This document shows positions 39,101 to 51,100 of a stretch of 64,000 nt of DNA, piece by piece. Each line of letters opens with the position of its first letter. Position 1 is the stretch's first letter. Location: assembly GCA_030062745.1 (NCBI GenBank), contig CP099844.1, forward strand, positions 24,552,596 through 24,616,595, given 5' to 3'. The stretch is from Capitulum mitella. Taxonomy: Eukaryota > Arthropoda > Thecostraca > Pollicipedomorpha > Pollicipedidae. A program made the translations under genes and the position numbers. The notes beneath the pieces are model-generated. The model was not told the DNA's origin. It saw only the letters and a list, made by a program, of their open reading frames with translations, and made no database searches.

Positions 39101-42100
39101 CTCCCTCGTTAACTATGCGTCATGAGCGTCTTCGCCTTGTTAGAATTTTGAAGCGGGATGTTTTTGTTGTGATTTTTGCGGGTTGCTCCTACCCCTGTAG
39201 AATCTAGTTGTTTGTGCAAAATCTCCCATATCTGCAATGTTCCAAACTTAACTGGGCGGCATCTTAACTGGGCATCTTAACATCGGCGTTGATCTTAACT
39301 GGGCGCCGCCATATTGCTAGGAAGATGCGAGAGCTGTTTCGCGGATTCCCCGATTTCACGCGAAATTTCGCGCAAAATTCCGCGTGGAATCCGTAAAAGT
39401 GGCAGTCCCTGGGAAATCTCGGGAATTCAGCGTGAAGTGTGCGATAAAGAACGCGCCCTCACCACGTCTCATGGACCCCTCCTCGATGTAATTAAGGTCT
39501 GCCCTGCACGATGAGTTTTGCCGTGGTCGGTGCTTCCGGCGCAGTGAGGCACTCAATGTAGGAAATTTGTGTTTATTGGATTCGGACAAGTGGTCATTAG
39601 GAAGTGGGCGTTATGCTCAAATAGTGTTATGTATTTTGTATGTCTGCAAGGAATTTCTGCGTACATTTCTACATTGATGGAAAAAACTTTTTACCACCAC
39701 GCATGCTGCGCCAAATAACTAAGAATTACATCATTTCGGCAGATATCAAGAACGCAAAAGCACAAAAGAACAAATGGGACCCAACACATATTGGCTTACA
39801 CTGAGGGTTTTTAGTTTCAATAGATACGCTCCCGTGAACCTTTGTCTTTTGACCACGCATTAGCATCTTAGACTGATCTAGCAGACATGGCAAATAATTT
39901 TGCAGCAATTTTGCTGGCTGATGATTACGCTAGCTCTTTTCTACCTCTATCCTGCCTGGTTAAAAAAAAATAGTTTGGGCCATTTTAACTACCTCCCTGT
40001 GAGTAAGGCGACATATAAATGGCGCGTGTGGGCGAGAGCAGTACCTGACACGGCCCCAGCCATTCCGCGGTCGGCGAGTGAGCCATGTTCCTCGCCGTGA
40101 CGGCTGCCGCCTGTAACGCTGCTCCCTGTCTGCTCCTTTATGGACATACGTTAGCTGCATCTCATCAGCGACGTCACCGCGCTGGGGTGATGCCGTGGCT
40201 CCGAGCTGCAGGCTCTGCTTAGTCCTCCGACTGCAGCCAAAAGCAACACGTGACGGCGAGTCGTCCTCGTACTGGGGCGACTGTTGCTGAAATGGCAAAC
40301 CGTGCGCTCTGACAATGCTTTGCACTTTTATCTTATTCACGAGAACTGCCTTCCGAGGAATGTGTGTTATTTTGCGACGCATGCTTTGGATTACTGGATT
40401 ACCTGATTACCGAATTATTCTTAAGTTGCGGAACTAGTTATGTGATTAGACGACGCGTAACTATTTCCGCAGCTTACGAATAATCCGATCTGCAGTTATT
40501 AGGGCCATTTTAATATCACTGGTGAATGTCTCGCACAAGAGACAGCACTTAGTTTCACAGAATCTTTATATTTGTTCCCGGTGGCGATTTCGACCTTAAG
40601 TTTGGTATCACAGGCGAGCGGATTACCAACATCTGCAATGCTTTCTTCCAACATCTGTTTTCTTCCGGGGGAACCTGTCCCCACATTCGCTGTTATCAAA
40701 CGAAAGGTATTGCCAAGGTTGATAAGCTTGAAGGTCACCGGGTCAGAAGACCAACGAACCATCAGCAACAAAGATAGCTCCTAACGGGCCGGATGTGGCG
40801 CAGTGGCGAGGGGGGGAGACAGTGGCGGTCACGGCGCCGATCCGCCATTATTTACGTCAGCTGGCGTGCCGTCCCTCCCGGCATTCACTACAGCGCCGAG
40901 GCAGGGCGACCGGCTTCCGTGGCGCGTGGCCCGCGCGCTACAACGCACCTCTTTGGTGTTGACGTAACGCGGCGTTTAGGCGCCGGACGTGTTGCAATGT
41001 CAACCCACAAGGCGCGACCGCTGCCCGGCGTTGACGTTATTTACGGTTTCCGTCAGGCTTTGGTGAATGGGCCTTGGACGTTGGCGGTCCACGTTAGGGA
41101 CTGCTGGCGTCTGTTTCTCCCCATGTGTTGCGTCGCATCTGCAGATTGTTGCAGATGCTTCTCGACTGTGGCCGATGCCGCGCCGGGCGTTTTGTAAGTC
41201 CGGCGTCTCTCGTGGGCCATCGGCCTCCTCGTCGGTCGGCGGAGACGATTGCGGTCACGTGCACCGAGCGTCACCCCAGGCCGCCAGCCGCCCGTCACTT
41301 TCCCGTGCTCCAACATTCGCCTGCCGATCCGACGTTCGCTTCGCGTCCAGAAGTCACGTCTGTTCAAGAACGACATTCTTTTCACAGCCTGCCGCCGTGA
41401 CGCAAAGTTTTCCTGTGGACGTCCCGTTCACTTGAACTCTCGCCAAGTTTTTGTGTTGCTCTCCGCGCTGACGTACTACCCAGCTTCACAATGCCTTGGC
41501 TCGGAAAAGTTCTCCCCAAGCCCGATGCTCGGCAGATATCGTTGGCTCGCTCTCTGCGGGCGCCATCCCTGATTGGCTGGACCGCCCTACTCCCCTGTCG
41601 GCCTCCCTGCTTGGCTCCCCGGCTCCCGGGCCTCTGGCCGGCTGCCCGGTCGGAGCCTCGGCGGCCGATCGGTCGCGCTCGGCACCTGCCGGCCGCCTGA
41701 CCCTGAGGACGCTGTTTGTGTCGTCCCCCGGCCGGCGGCTGTCGGCTCGGCCCGGCAGACGGCGGGAGGGCGGCGGAGGGAGGGGCAGAGGCCGGAGGAC
41801 GGCGGGACGGCGGCAGAGCAGGGAGGACGCCGCGGAGGACCGAGGAGCGGGAGGGTGGCCTGGTGCCGTGCAGGAGACGCGAGATCTGGGCTCCCGTGCT
41901 GATATCGCGGCCTGGCTGGGGCGGACGTTACCGCTACGACGCACGGCCACTGGTCGGCAGGTTGCGGCCGCTGGACAGCTCGCCGCCGGCTAGGTGGCGC
42001 TAACGGCCTACCGAATGACCCGGACGCGGGACCGCACCTTCAGGTGTGTCCTCTCCGGACTGCCCTGGCCTTGAGCCGCGACTCGATCGTGAATCTGCGG

Positions 42101-45100
42101 CGACCTCCGCCTGCTGATGGGGCGCTGTCCGCGGACGTTCCTGCCTCCACGGGCTAGCATTTCAAACGGCGCGCACGTCCGCCGGGTTTTCCGTGCCGCG
42201 CCTTCGGGTCGTTGCCGCGGTGAGCGTCTGGAGCTCGCGGGCCGGTCGTTTGGCCGATGAGAGTGCGTAGCGGGGAGTTTCCACCGACTCCCCTCCTCCC
42301 GGGGGATGCCCGAGGACACTTCGCGGTCGGACGGCCCCGAATTCATCCGAACACCCATTACGCGTGACCTCCCGGCGTGGGCGGGTCATTAGGCTTCGGC
42401 GCTTCTGTGATTTCCGTCGCCAGGGGTCAGAGTTGTTTTGGCCTCGGGCGTTTTCTCTGGCTGGCAGGCTTACATCGTCCCCGAGGCCTGGACGTTATCC
42501 TGCCGTCCCAGCTGGCCGAGGTTCGGCCCTGCTCCGTCTCCAGTTTAAATGACGCAGTCGTGTTCGGAGTGTTGGGCTCGGTGGGTGTTCGCCTGGACCT
42601 TGAACCTCCCTCTGGTGTCAAGAGCTTCCTGTGCTCGCAGTATGTATATTTTTGCGGAGCTTTGATATTTTCTGTTTCCACGAAGCTGTGGTCGGCGTGG
42701 CCCGTTTCCAATTTCGTCAGCGCGTATGGTTCGTTGAAAGTCGACAGTTTCAGGGAATTGACTGCACATTGCGCAAGTCGGCGTGTGCACGTCGCAATCT
42801 GCTGCCGTCGCATTAGCATACACCACGTGGCAAGTATTGCCGCTATCACACTGCTTAATGCTATGTTGCACGATTCAAACGTATATTCCGCATTGTGCGG
42901 TGGCAAGCGAGCAGTTACTCCTTGTATTGCGCCACGTGCGAACTGCAGTAAAAACATCTTTCAGTCTTCGGTCAGGCAACCCGTCTGTATTCAGAAGTCT
43001 AAATTTAGCCACGTGCGGTGTTCGGCGTTTGAGTAGTGGTTGAGTTCCGGCGAGCTGACGTTTACGACGAAGCCTGGTCCAAATTTGGATCATCTAGGAC
43101 GCTTACGACACCGTTAAGGAAAATCCCGTGGTCAAATGCCTGATGCGTAAGCGGCGGATTTTTCGGTTATGTAACCAGTTTGCAGAGCGGCCGTAAATGC
43201 GCAGAATCCGGGGATGAGTCATAGTTCTTCCGCTACGGACACTGCTTCTGCTTCCGCAACCTTGAAACGTAGTTGAGGGAATTAGCGCGGTCGTTGTCTT
43301 TCGGTGTGGTTCCGTTGTTTACTTTTTGACAGTGATGGGCGTAATAGAAAGAAGCTTTTTGTTTCATTAGTCAATTAGTTTGCCTTTCAGATACCATAAA
43401 TCCGATGCATGTTCACAAACTTAAAATTATAAAAAAATTGTTTTGCTCACGTTTTGTTTCCGCTTCTCTTCATTCAAAAGCTAAGCAGTTAATATTTGGC
43501 AGGAATAACAAACTGATCCTCAGCTTTTAAACCAATACTTAAGCTGGTACTGTGGAATGTTTTCTCGGATAAGATTACGTTTGCTTAAGCCTCACGGGGC
43601 GTATTCGATATCGAACATACATAGGCATTTAAATGTATCATTCCGTGGCTGAGTGGCGTGGAAAGTTGATTTTGACATCGTTTGGCGACACTGCTATAGA
43701 ACACAAACGTCGGAAAGTTTTTCGATCACTGGTCAGCGGATTCCACTCCGGTTCAAAAATCAAAATTGAAACTTGTCCATGATGTTAGTCTGTGTTGACG
43801 TCTTAGTTTTGTATGAAACTACGCGGTCTTGTCAAGGCGAGGCCGTAAGCACAACCGTCCAAATTTTAGGCTTATCACCAGCGAGCAATGAAAACTTTTC
43901 CGTGCGCCTGAGGGTGATAGTTTGAAGCAACGTAGGCAGTTTCATCATCATCGGTATTCGCTCATTGCTGTCTCCACATATTCATGGTTTTCACATATTC
44001 ACGATCGATTGCTTCACGAAAAAAATGCAAACACAAGGACAGAAGCCTCGATATCCGCTTTCGTAATACCAGCCAATCCGGTGACGTAAAATCCACGTAC
44101 AATAAGAAGTAATTGCTATCGGCCTAATTTTTCGCATTTTTTAACACTCCCGCGTGATGTCGGTGTTCGTTGTCACTGTGGATCAGTTTCGAAAGAGTAA
44201 TGTGCCCACGTTCCAGGTCCTCCACGTGCCTGATTCTCTCAGTGAACTTCAGAAACCCGGCGACAGCTCCTGCTTCTGAAAGCCTCGGGCAATCCACGCA
44301 GTCTCCCATTTCACTTTTCATGATCCCGTCCGGATTTTCCATCACGTCAGGTCGTCTCCCTCCAGTAAACAAGGCCACCGGTCTTGACGTAAAATCCACA
44401 TACAATAAGAAGTAATTCCTGCCGGCCTAATTTTTCGCATTTTTTAACACTCCCGCATGATGTCGGTGTTCGTTGTCACTGTGGATCAGTTTCGAAAGAG
44501 TAATGTGCCCACGTTCCAGGTCCTCCACGTGCCTGATTCTCTCAGTGAGCTTCAGAAACCCGGCGTCAGCTCCTGCTTTTGGAAGCCTCGGGCAACCCAC
44601 GCAGTCTCCCATTTCCCTTTCATGATGCCGTCCGGATTTTCCATCACGTCAGGTCGTCTCCCCCTAGTAAACAAGGCCACCGGCTGCGCACGGTCAGCGC
44701 GGGACACCACCGCGAGGTCGTTGCTCCGCCTCTCGTTCCACGTGCTCACGCGCGTGTGCGACCGAGCTGTGTCCACGGTCCGCCGCCGCCCCCTCCCCCT
44801 TCCCCTTCAAACTCGACCTTGGCGATACGCCGCCCTTGGAGGCAGGTGCCTCGGCATCGTGCATCCCGGCTCGGCCGCGACGTAGATCTCGCCGGGAGAC
44901 CGTATTTTAATGAGCGGGCCGAAAGGGGCTGCCACCATCGCAGGGCAGCACGCCGCCGCCGGTCCAGAGCCCGGCCCGAAATCGGCCGCCGGCGCGGACA
45001 CCAGCCGAGTCAGCCGCCGGGATAGATCCCGGCGGCGGGGTAAGACGTCGGAGGGTGGGGAGGGGGGTAATGGGGCTGACGGCTCACCGTCCTGTGGAGT

Positions 45101-48100
45101 AGGCGCGGACGCCGCCGGAGACGACCTGCCGCTGCTCTGTGGAACCTGCGAATTTCGCACGATTCAGATGAAGGTTTCGCGGGACCACACACCTCATAAC
45201 AGAATGGTGCAGCAGCAAATGCGCACTGGAGAAGCGGCGGCCAAAAGGAGCTGTTCTTCCTCGCTGCCAAGAATTTGTAGATTGGAAGATGTCTTTGCGT
45301 AGCTATGGTAACAATACTCGGGCGGTAAAGAATGAAAAAGTGAACCTCTGCGACAGTACCATAATAACGGCAGGTGCACGCGCTAAGGATAGTGGCGACA
45401 CCGTCAGTGACTAGTGACACTGCCTCCGCACTGTGATTTGCGAGTGAACTTTGAGTCACAGCAGTGCCGCCCGGGACCGCGTCAGCGCGCAGTGACGTTT
45501 CTCTCCGACCGTCACGTGACAAAGAGGGAGCTTTTAGCGGCCGTGACGCCACGGACGGACGGCGCCAGCGTGCGGTGACGGCGCCTGTGACGGTGAGAGG
45601 AGCGGACGGCGGCGTGACGGCCGCCTCCCCGCGCCCTTCCCCGCCTCATCGCCAGCTGTCGCCGTCGGTCGGCCGGCAGATGCCGTGTTGAAACACCGCG
45701 GGCGCCGGGCTTTAGCAACACGTCCGTCTCGTGCGCCGGCGGGAGACAGCAGGCTCTCGGCACGGACGCGGTGACGGGCGGGTGGGTCCGAACGAGAGCC
45801 CTCCGGTCTCAGAAGGGGCTGAGACAATGACTGATGAGTTACGGCCGCCGGCGACGGCTGGTGGATGAGGAGTCGGATATCAGAGCCCGGTGCAATGCAG
45901 ATGTTGTGTTTGGTTTCTGGAAAGAGTATTTACATTTTGTCCTTGAAATATTGGAGAGGCCGCGTCGTAGGGTAAGCGAAGGATAAAGTTGCGATAATGA
46001 TCCTGCAGGATCACCTGGTTCAGTGCCTGGGGGTAATGTTACCAGATGTTTTAAAAAAAAAACTGAGAAGTAGGATCAGGACCCGCGCAGTATGCCCGGT
46101 TTAGCAGCCAATTCATGAACAGCGTGAACCAAAGCCAACGCCATCCAGATCAACACATGGTCTTAAGGTTATCTGAAAACATGAAACTGTCGGAAACAAT
46201 AAATGAAAGGAGACGTGATTACGACGCCAGCGACGAATTCCCGCGAGATCCGCCAACATCGAGTATCGTAAATTTCTACATTCGTTGCATCGTAATGCAT
46301 CATGATATGGATATTTCGAATGGTATCTGGTTTTGTAATGCTAATGGCTGACGTCTGCTGTAACCTTTCCGACATCGTTAATTCTCTGCATTCGCATACA
46401 TTCTGCCTCCACCCTAATCGAATGTGGTTATTTTTCTCCGCAGAGATCCACCTCTGCCCTAAGAATCTCTCCGCAATGAGATACTACATTTTCCCAATTT
46501 CCCACGATCCTCGTTCTCAGCTTGTCGAGCTCTGCTGGCCTGCCAATGAACCCGCCGCCGAACTGACCGTGGTCTCGTCTACCCCCAGGCATCGGCATTG
46601 ACGACACTTTTGTGATGCTGGCGGCGTGGCGTCGCACGCGCATTCAGGACCCGGTGCCCGTGCGACTGGCGCAGACGTACGAGGAGGCTGCCGTCTCCAT
46701 CACCATCACGTCGCTGACGGACATGTTCTCCTTCTGGGTGGGCGCCATCACGCCCTTCCCCAGTGTACAGATCTTCTGCATCTACACCGGTGAGTGTTTC
46801 TCGCACGGTCACTGTGTCGATAGGAGCGGGAGTGAATTGGTTGGGTTTGTGTCTGGCTGGGTTCCTTGCCTGTGTGTGCGCATGTGCGTGTGTGTTTGAG
46901 CACATGAGCAGTTATATGTCAGCGCCTGTGTATCTAGACGTCTGTGTGCTCCTGTATGTTTGAACGTGTACCTGCACCGCCTGTCGGTCTGAGTTATGTC
47001 CAAGTACGGAGAACGCAGGCGCGCCTGTAGTTCTGCGTGCGTCTGAGGCGGTGAGTGATCACGATCCTATTCGGCCAAGTCCGACCCTGGTCTCGATCGT
47101 GACTAATAGCGAAATTCGCGGCGTCGCGAAGGTCCCTGCGATTAGCTCGTGCGTTCGTGCTGGCGTTAATGTTCACGCCGTGTCGTCTCCGGTGCCAGGA
47201 CCATTCGCCAGGTGGCGGGGTGGCGATGTTATCTGGGCACCGGCTGCCCGGGGACCCCAAAGTGGTGCTATTAGTTACGCAGCCTTGACCGAATCCTGGC
47301 CATTTGGGCTAATCATTTTCGATATCTGTAGCTATCTTTTCTCAAGCGATTCACGATATGATTTCAGTTGTAAGCCATTTAACATTCGGACACTTTTTGA
47401 TATTAAATAAACATGACGGCCCTTGTGTATGACATTTCTGTTTCGATGAAAGACATTCCGTCATTAATAATCTTTTGAATGTAATTCTTCTGTCGAAACC
47501 CTTTCAATGATTTTGCTAATAACACTGTTCACTGCTGACAATTTTTGAAGAACTGCCAAACCTTTTTTCTTCCATCAACGATATTTCGTGCTAGTTATGA
47601 TTTTCTGGGCTCTCCAGGACTTTGAACGTTATATTCGTCCAGATTCCCCTCTCCCAACGCTCCGCGCAAAAAGCGGGCAGCAGTGCTTGGAACATAAATC
47701 GGCGACGGCAGAAATGCTCTTGGGACGTTTTAATGCTTGTTATCCTACTGTTATATGATAAAGGTGTCTTTCACAGATCCATCTCGTTTGGTCTCGGATG
47801 GCTAGCCCAACAGCCAGTAGTACCGAATTGTTTGCTGCAGCATTGTGCTTGGCTGAGGAATGCTGCCATGGGTGGAATCTCCGGTACTACTGATGTTGCC
47901 AACGCAGCACATTAATTCCGAAAGTTAGCGTGCAGTCAGTAGGATGCATGGAAAAACCTTTTTTACTTACCAGAGTGGATTGTACTATTTCGAATGACAA
48001 CGGCTTTTATGTTCCAAGTTCTTGCAGTTTTTTCTAAGTTCTTGCGGTCAGTTTTTCCATGCAGTTATACATTTGTCCTCTCAGCCTGCTCTCATGTTAC

Positions 48101-51100
48101 CTCTAGAGAGAGGGGGGACGTGCCTGCCTCGTCATGGCTTGTCACGTGTCACGGCTTGTCCGTGCGTCATGGTTTGTCACGGCTACTGCACTGCCTCGCT
48201 GATGCACCACTGTTGCGGAACCAGGGTCACAATGACCGCCTGTCACGGGATGCCCTTGCTGCAGTGCTCTGTGTTTAGTGGGGACGTGGGTTCTGTCAAA
48301 AGGGGAGACGTGCGTTATCATTAGCTGAACGCGTCGTGTTAATGTCACTGCACAGTTTGTGCGAAAATCGGAAATCACAGATTTATGGGAACAATTTGCT
48401 ATCTTTTTATGGGTGCTCCGGCATCACCAATTTGTATTGCGTACCTCTCAAAGATTTATTAATTTAAATGGGACCATATGTGATGAGCACCCACAATGAT
48501 TTGGTGTCCCCTGATAATGCATGGGCGAGCACCCCCCAATCCACATTAGAAAGTTACACTGTTGCTCGTTTCCATGGTCATCCGCATGCAGAGGCGCGGG
48601 AACCATGGGGCGAGGGGGCCTCAGCCCCCCAACTTTTTTGAAATTTAACGTTGACCTTTTGGGCGTTGACTGGAAAGAATTGACCCGAAGTGTTTCTCGG
48701 TCCTCTCAACTGAAGAGGAGTTCTCGTGTCCCTGTCCGCATGGCTCGGCCAATGGCTGATCTGCACGTGGCGTCATGGCTTGTCACGTTCTCTGCATAGA
48801 CCATTGTTTTTTATCGTTTTTTTTTTTTATTCACACCGAGCAGGGATTATCCCCCCCCTGGGAGACCCTCCACTGCATGCCTCTGACGTGGCAGACGGCG
48901 GGGAACGGCGGGGATTCCCCGTCGTCAAGGACATTGCTAGACTTATACGACGTTAGTCCCGGATGCATCTCCTGTGTCCCTCCCTCCTCTCGCAGAGCCT
49001 GGGACGTAGTAGGTATAGCTGGAATTGCCGCAGGACGGAGAGGTGTAAGGCCCTGGTTCGGTAGACGTCTTTAAATGACCTGTTGCAGTGGCTTGGGCCG
49101 AATCATTTTGATCTTATTCCGTGCTGGAGGGCAAATTCCGTCCCCCTCTGGTTTTTCTCTCGCTTTTCCGCGGGGTTTTGGGGTCTGCTTCACGAAACTT
49201 GGGGAATTTTCCTAAATATGTTTTTTTTCATACGTCGTCACAACATTTCAAAAATTTAACTCCTTCATAGGTGATTCCAGGATACTTTTTAAGGAGACAT
49301 GTCTGAGAAATACCGCGCTTTCTGGAGATCGCGCACTTCGACGTGGTCATGTACCATTTTTCGACGTAGTCATGTCGGGCAGGAGTACGGAATACGATTA
49401 AACGCGTTTTACCATTTTGTTGTTTTCCGCGGCTGGAGCTATTTTCTGTTCACCCTCGTCGCAGAGCTGATGTCCTACTGCTGGTTCGGGCACGCCCATG
49501 GCTCAGCTTGCGCTAAAGTTTTAATGAATGCATTGCATGCATGTTTTGCACATTTGGCATAATGAATGCAATGCACATTTTGCCTTGGACGATGTCCATT
49601 CCCCACTCTTGACTGAATTTTGCTCAGTTTCATGGCAACATTGCCGTCATTTCCTGTCCATTACGTGCTACAAAATGACCAGGTCCCCTGACAAGGGAAT
49701 CTTTTCTTCAGTATTCTGTGGGAATTTGTAGGAATAACACAGCTGCGCCTTGCTAGCACTTTCTGCCACCTCATCTCTTGTCAGTTATGGTATGGTGGTA
49801 TCATTTCGTGCTTGGCTTCTGTTATGTTATTCTCCCCATTTTTATGCTGGCTTACCTTACTCCGTCGTTCATTCCAGAGTTGAAAAAAGCAAATGTTATT
49901 TCGCTGTCGACATTGCGATGTGCTCCAGCGTGCATGTGCTTCGGAGAATTTCCAATATCGGTAGGGCAAGCATCATTTCCAATATCGCTAGGGTTTTAAG
50001 AGCATTTGTTTTCATATCCATTCCGTCCAACACCATAAGGGTAATTTCTGTTGTTTGGAAAGTCCCACGGGGCCAGGCTTACCGATCTGTAGTGAAATTT
50101 GCTTATTTTAGACGGGTGCATACAATTCGAAACGGTGGGAATGTCTAACAGCCAAAAGACAACGTGCGTTGGCGCTAAAAAAGAGAATAACACCAAAAAG
50201 TTGGAGCATCGAGGGGGCCGCTTTTAGTGGTTAGATCTTGAATTTTTAACTCTGTACTCACCAAAACCCGGCCACTCGTTCTGAAACCAGCGGCCAGCCC
50301 TCTGCTGAGGGGCTGGCCTAAAGTGCGGTCGAAACCGCTCACTTTGTTCGATATGCTCCGCCTTTCAGGGGGTCGATGACGCCGTTCCTCACACGGTGCA
50401 CGGCGTGACAGACCGTCCTCTGTCGGATGGTCCCGCCCCGGCGTCCGATCAGTGGGAGCGACGCGGGCGAGTCTGACCTGAGACCACCCAGTCGGTGTGC
50501 CGGGTCAACATTCGGGGCCGCGACACGACACGACACGACTTCGCCCCAGACGATCCTGCGGATGGTCCCACAGAGGGCCCCGCAGACGGTCCCGCGGATG
50601 ACTTTGCAGACTGTTCCCTAGACGCCGCAGTCCTGAGCTGTCTGTCGGCTGTGTGGGCCGACCGGCAGCCTGCCGTCGCGGCGCACGGCCGAAACCGGGT
50701 CCTGCACGGCCCCACTGGCTCCGGTTCGGCCCCCGCTGGTCCCCGCGCGGCCGCCGGCGCCGCCCAGGAGCCAGAGGACCGGCTGCCGAGGCCGGGCCGC
50801 GATCCGCACGGGCGGCCGCAGCAGTGAGCCGTGACGCCCAGGGCCGTCTACAGAGGCGGCACGAGGGTCGTCAGGCTGTGCCCATCGCCGAACTGCCAGT
50901 GGAAACCCCGGCTTTTTGTCGGCGTGTCGAGTTGGAAATCGTTCTGTTTTTCATGCGGAGCGCCTTGTTTTGATGTCGCCTCGCGGCTCGGCGGTATCCC
51001 GCCCGTGGAACACCGCTGCGTCGGGTCGTCACGGCAAGACCGCTCGAGGGTCGAGCTGGCTTGTCGTCGTGGTGTTGACGTGATTTGTGGGATTTGCCGG

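Larger units (their letters stand above)
26206..46588 (+). other. Intron 2 of the Patched-like gene (20,383 bp)
   Basis: Donor gtgagt, acceptor ctacccccag, phase 1. It is the largest intron seen. It contains GC-rich islands (about 27080-27430, 29820-30480, 32430-32830, 33320-33800, 40790-41300, 41480-42000, 44900-45140, 45480-45720), two degenerate minisatellites, MITE-like copies, a tRNA-like sequence and a 303 bp tandem duplication, each entered separately. Stretches between these (for example 26300-27070, 34000-35100, 38100-40780, 42400-44080 and 45730-46580) show nothing recognisable. No nested gene was identified on either strand. Confidence 0.85.

Noticed and set aside
40788-40810. TGTGGCGCAGTGGCGAG as a tRNA box A
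   Set aside because: No box B at tRNA distance and no cloverleaf.
26206-46588. Possible nested gene or retroelement inside the 20 kb intron
   Set aside because: No frame shows reverse transcriptase, transposase, integrase or other known domains. Only short repeats and small nonautonomous elements are seen.
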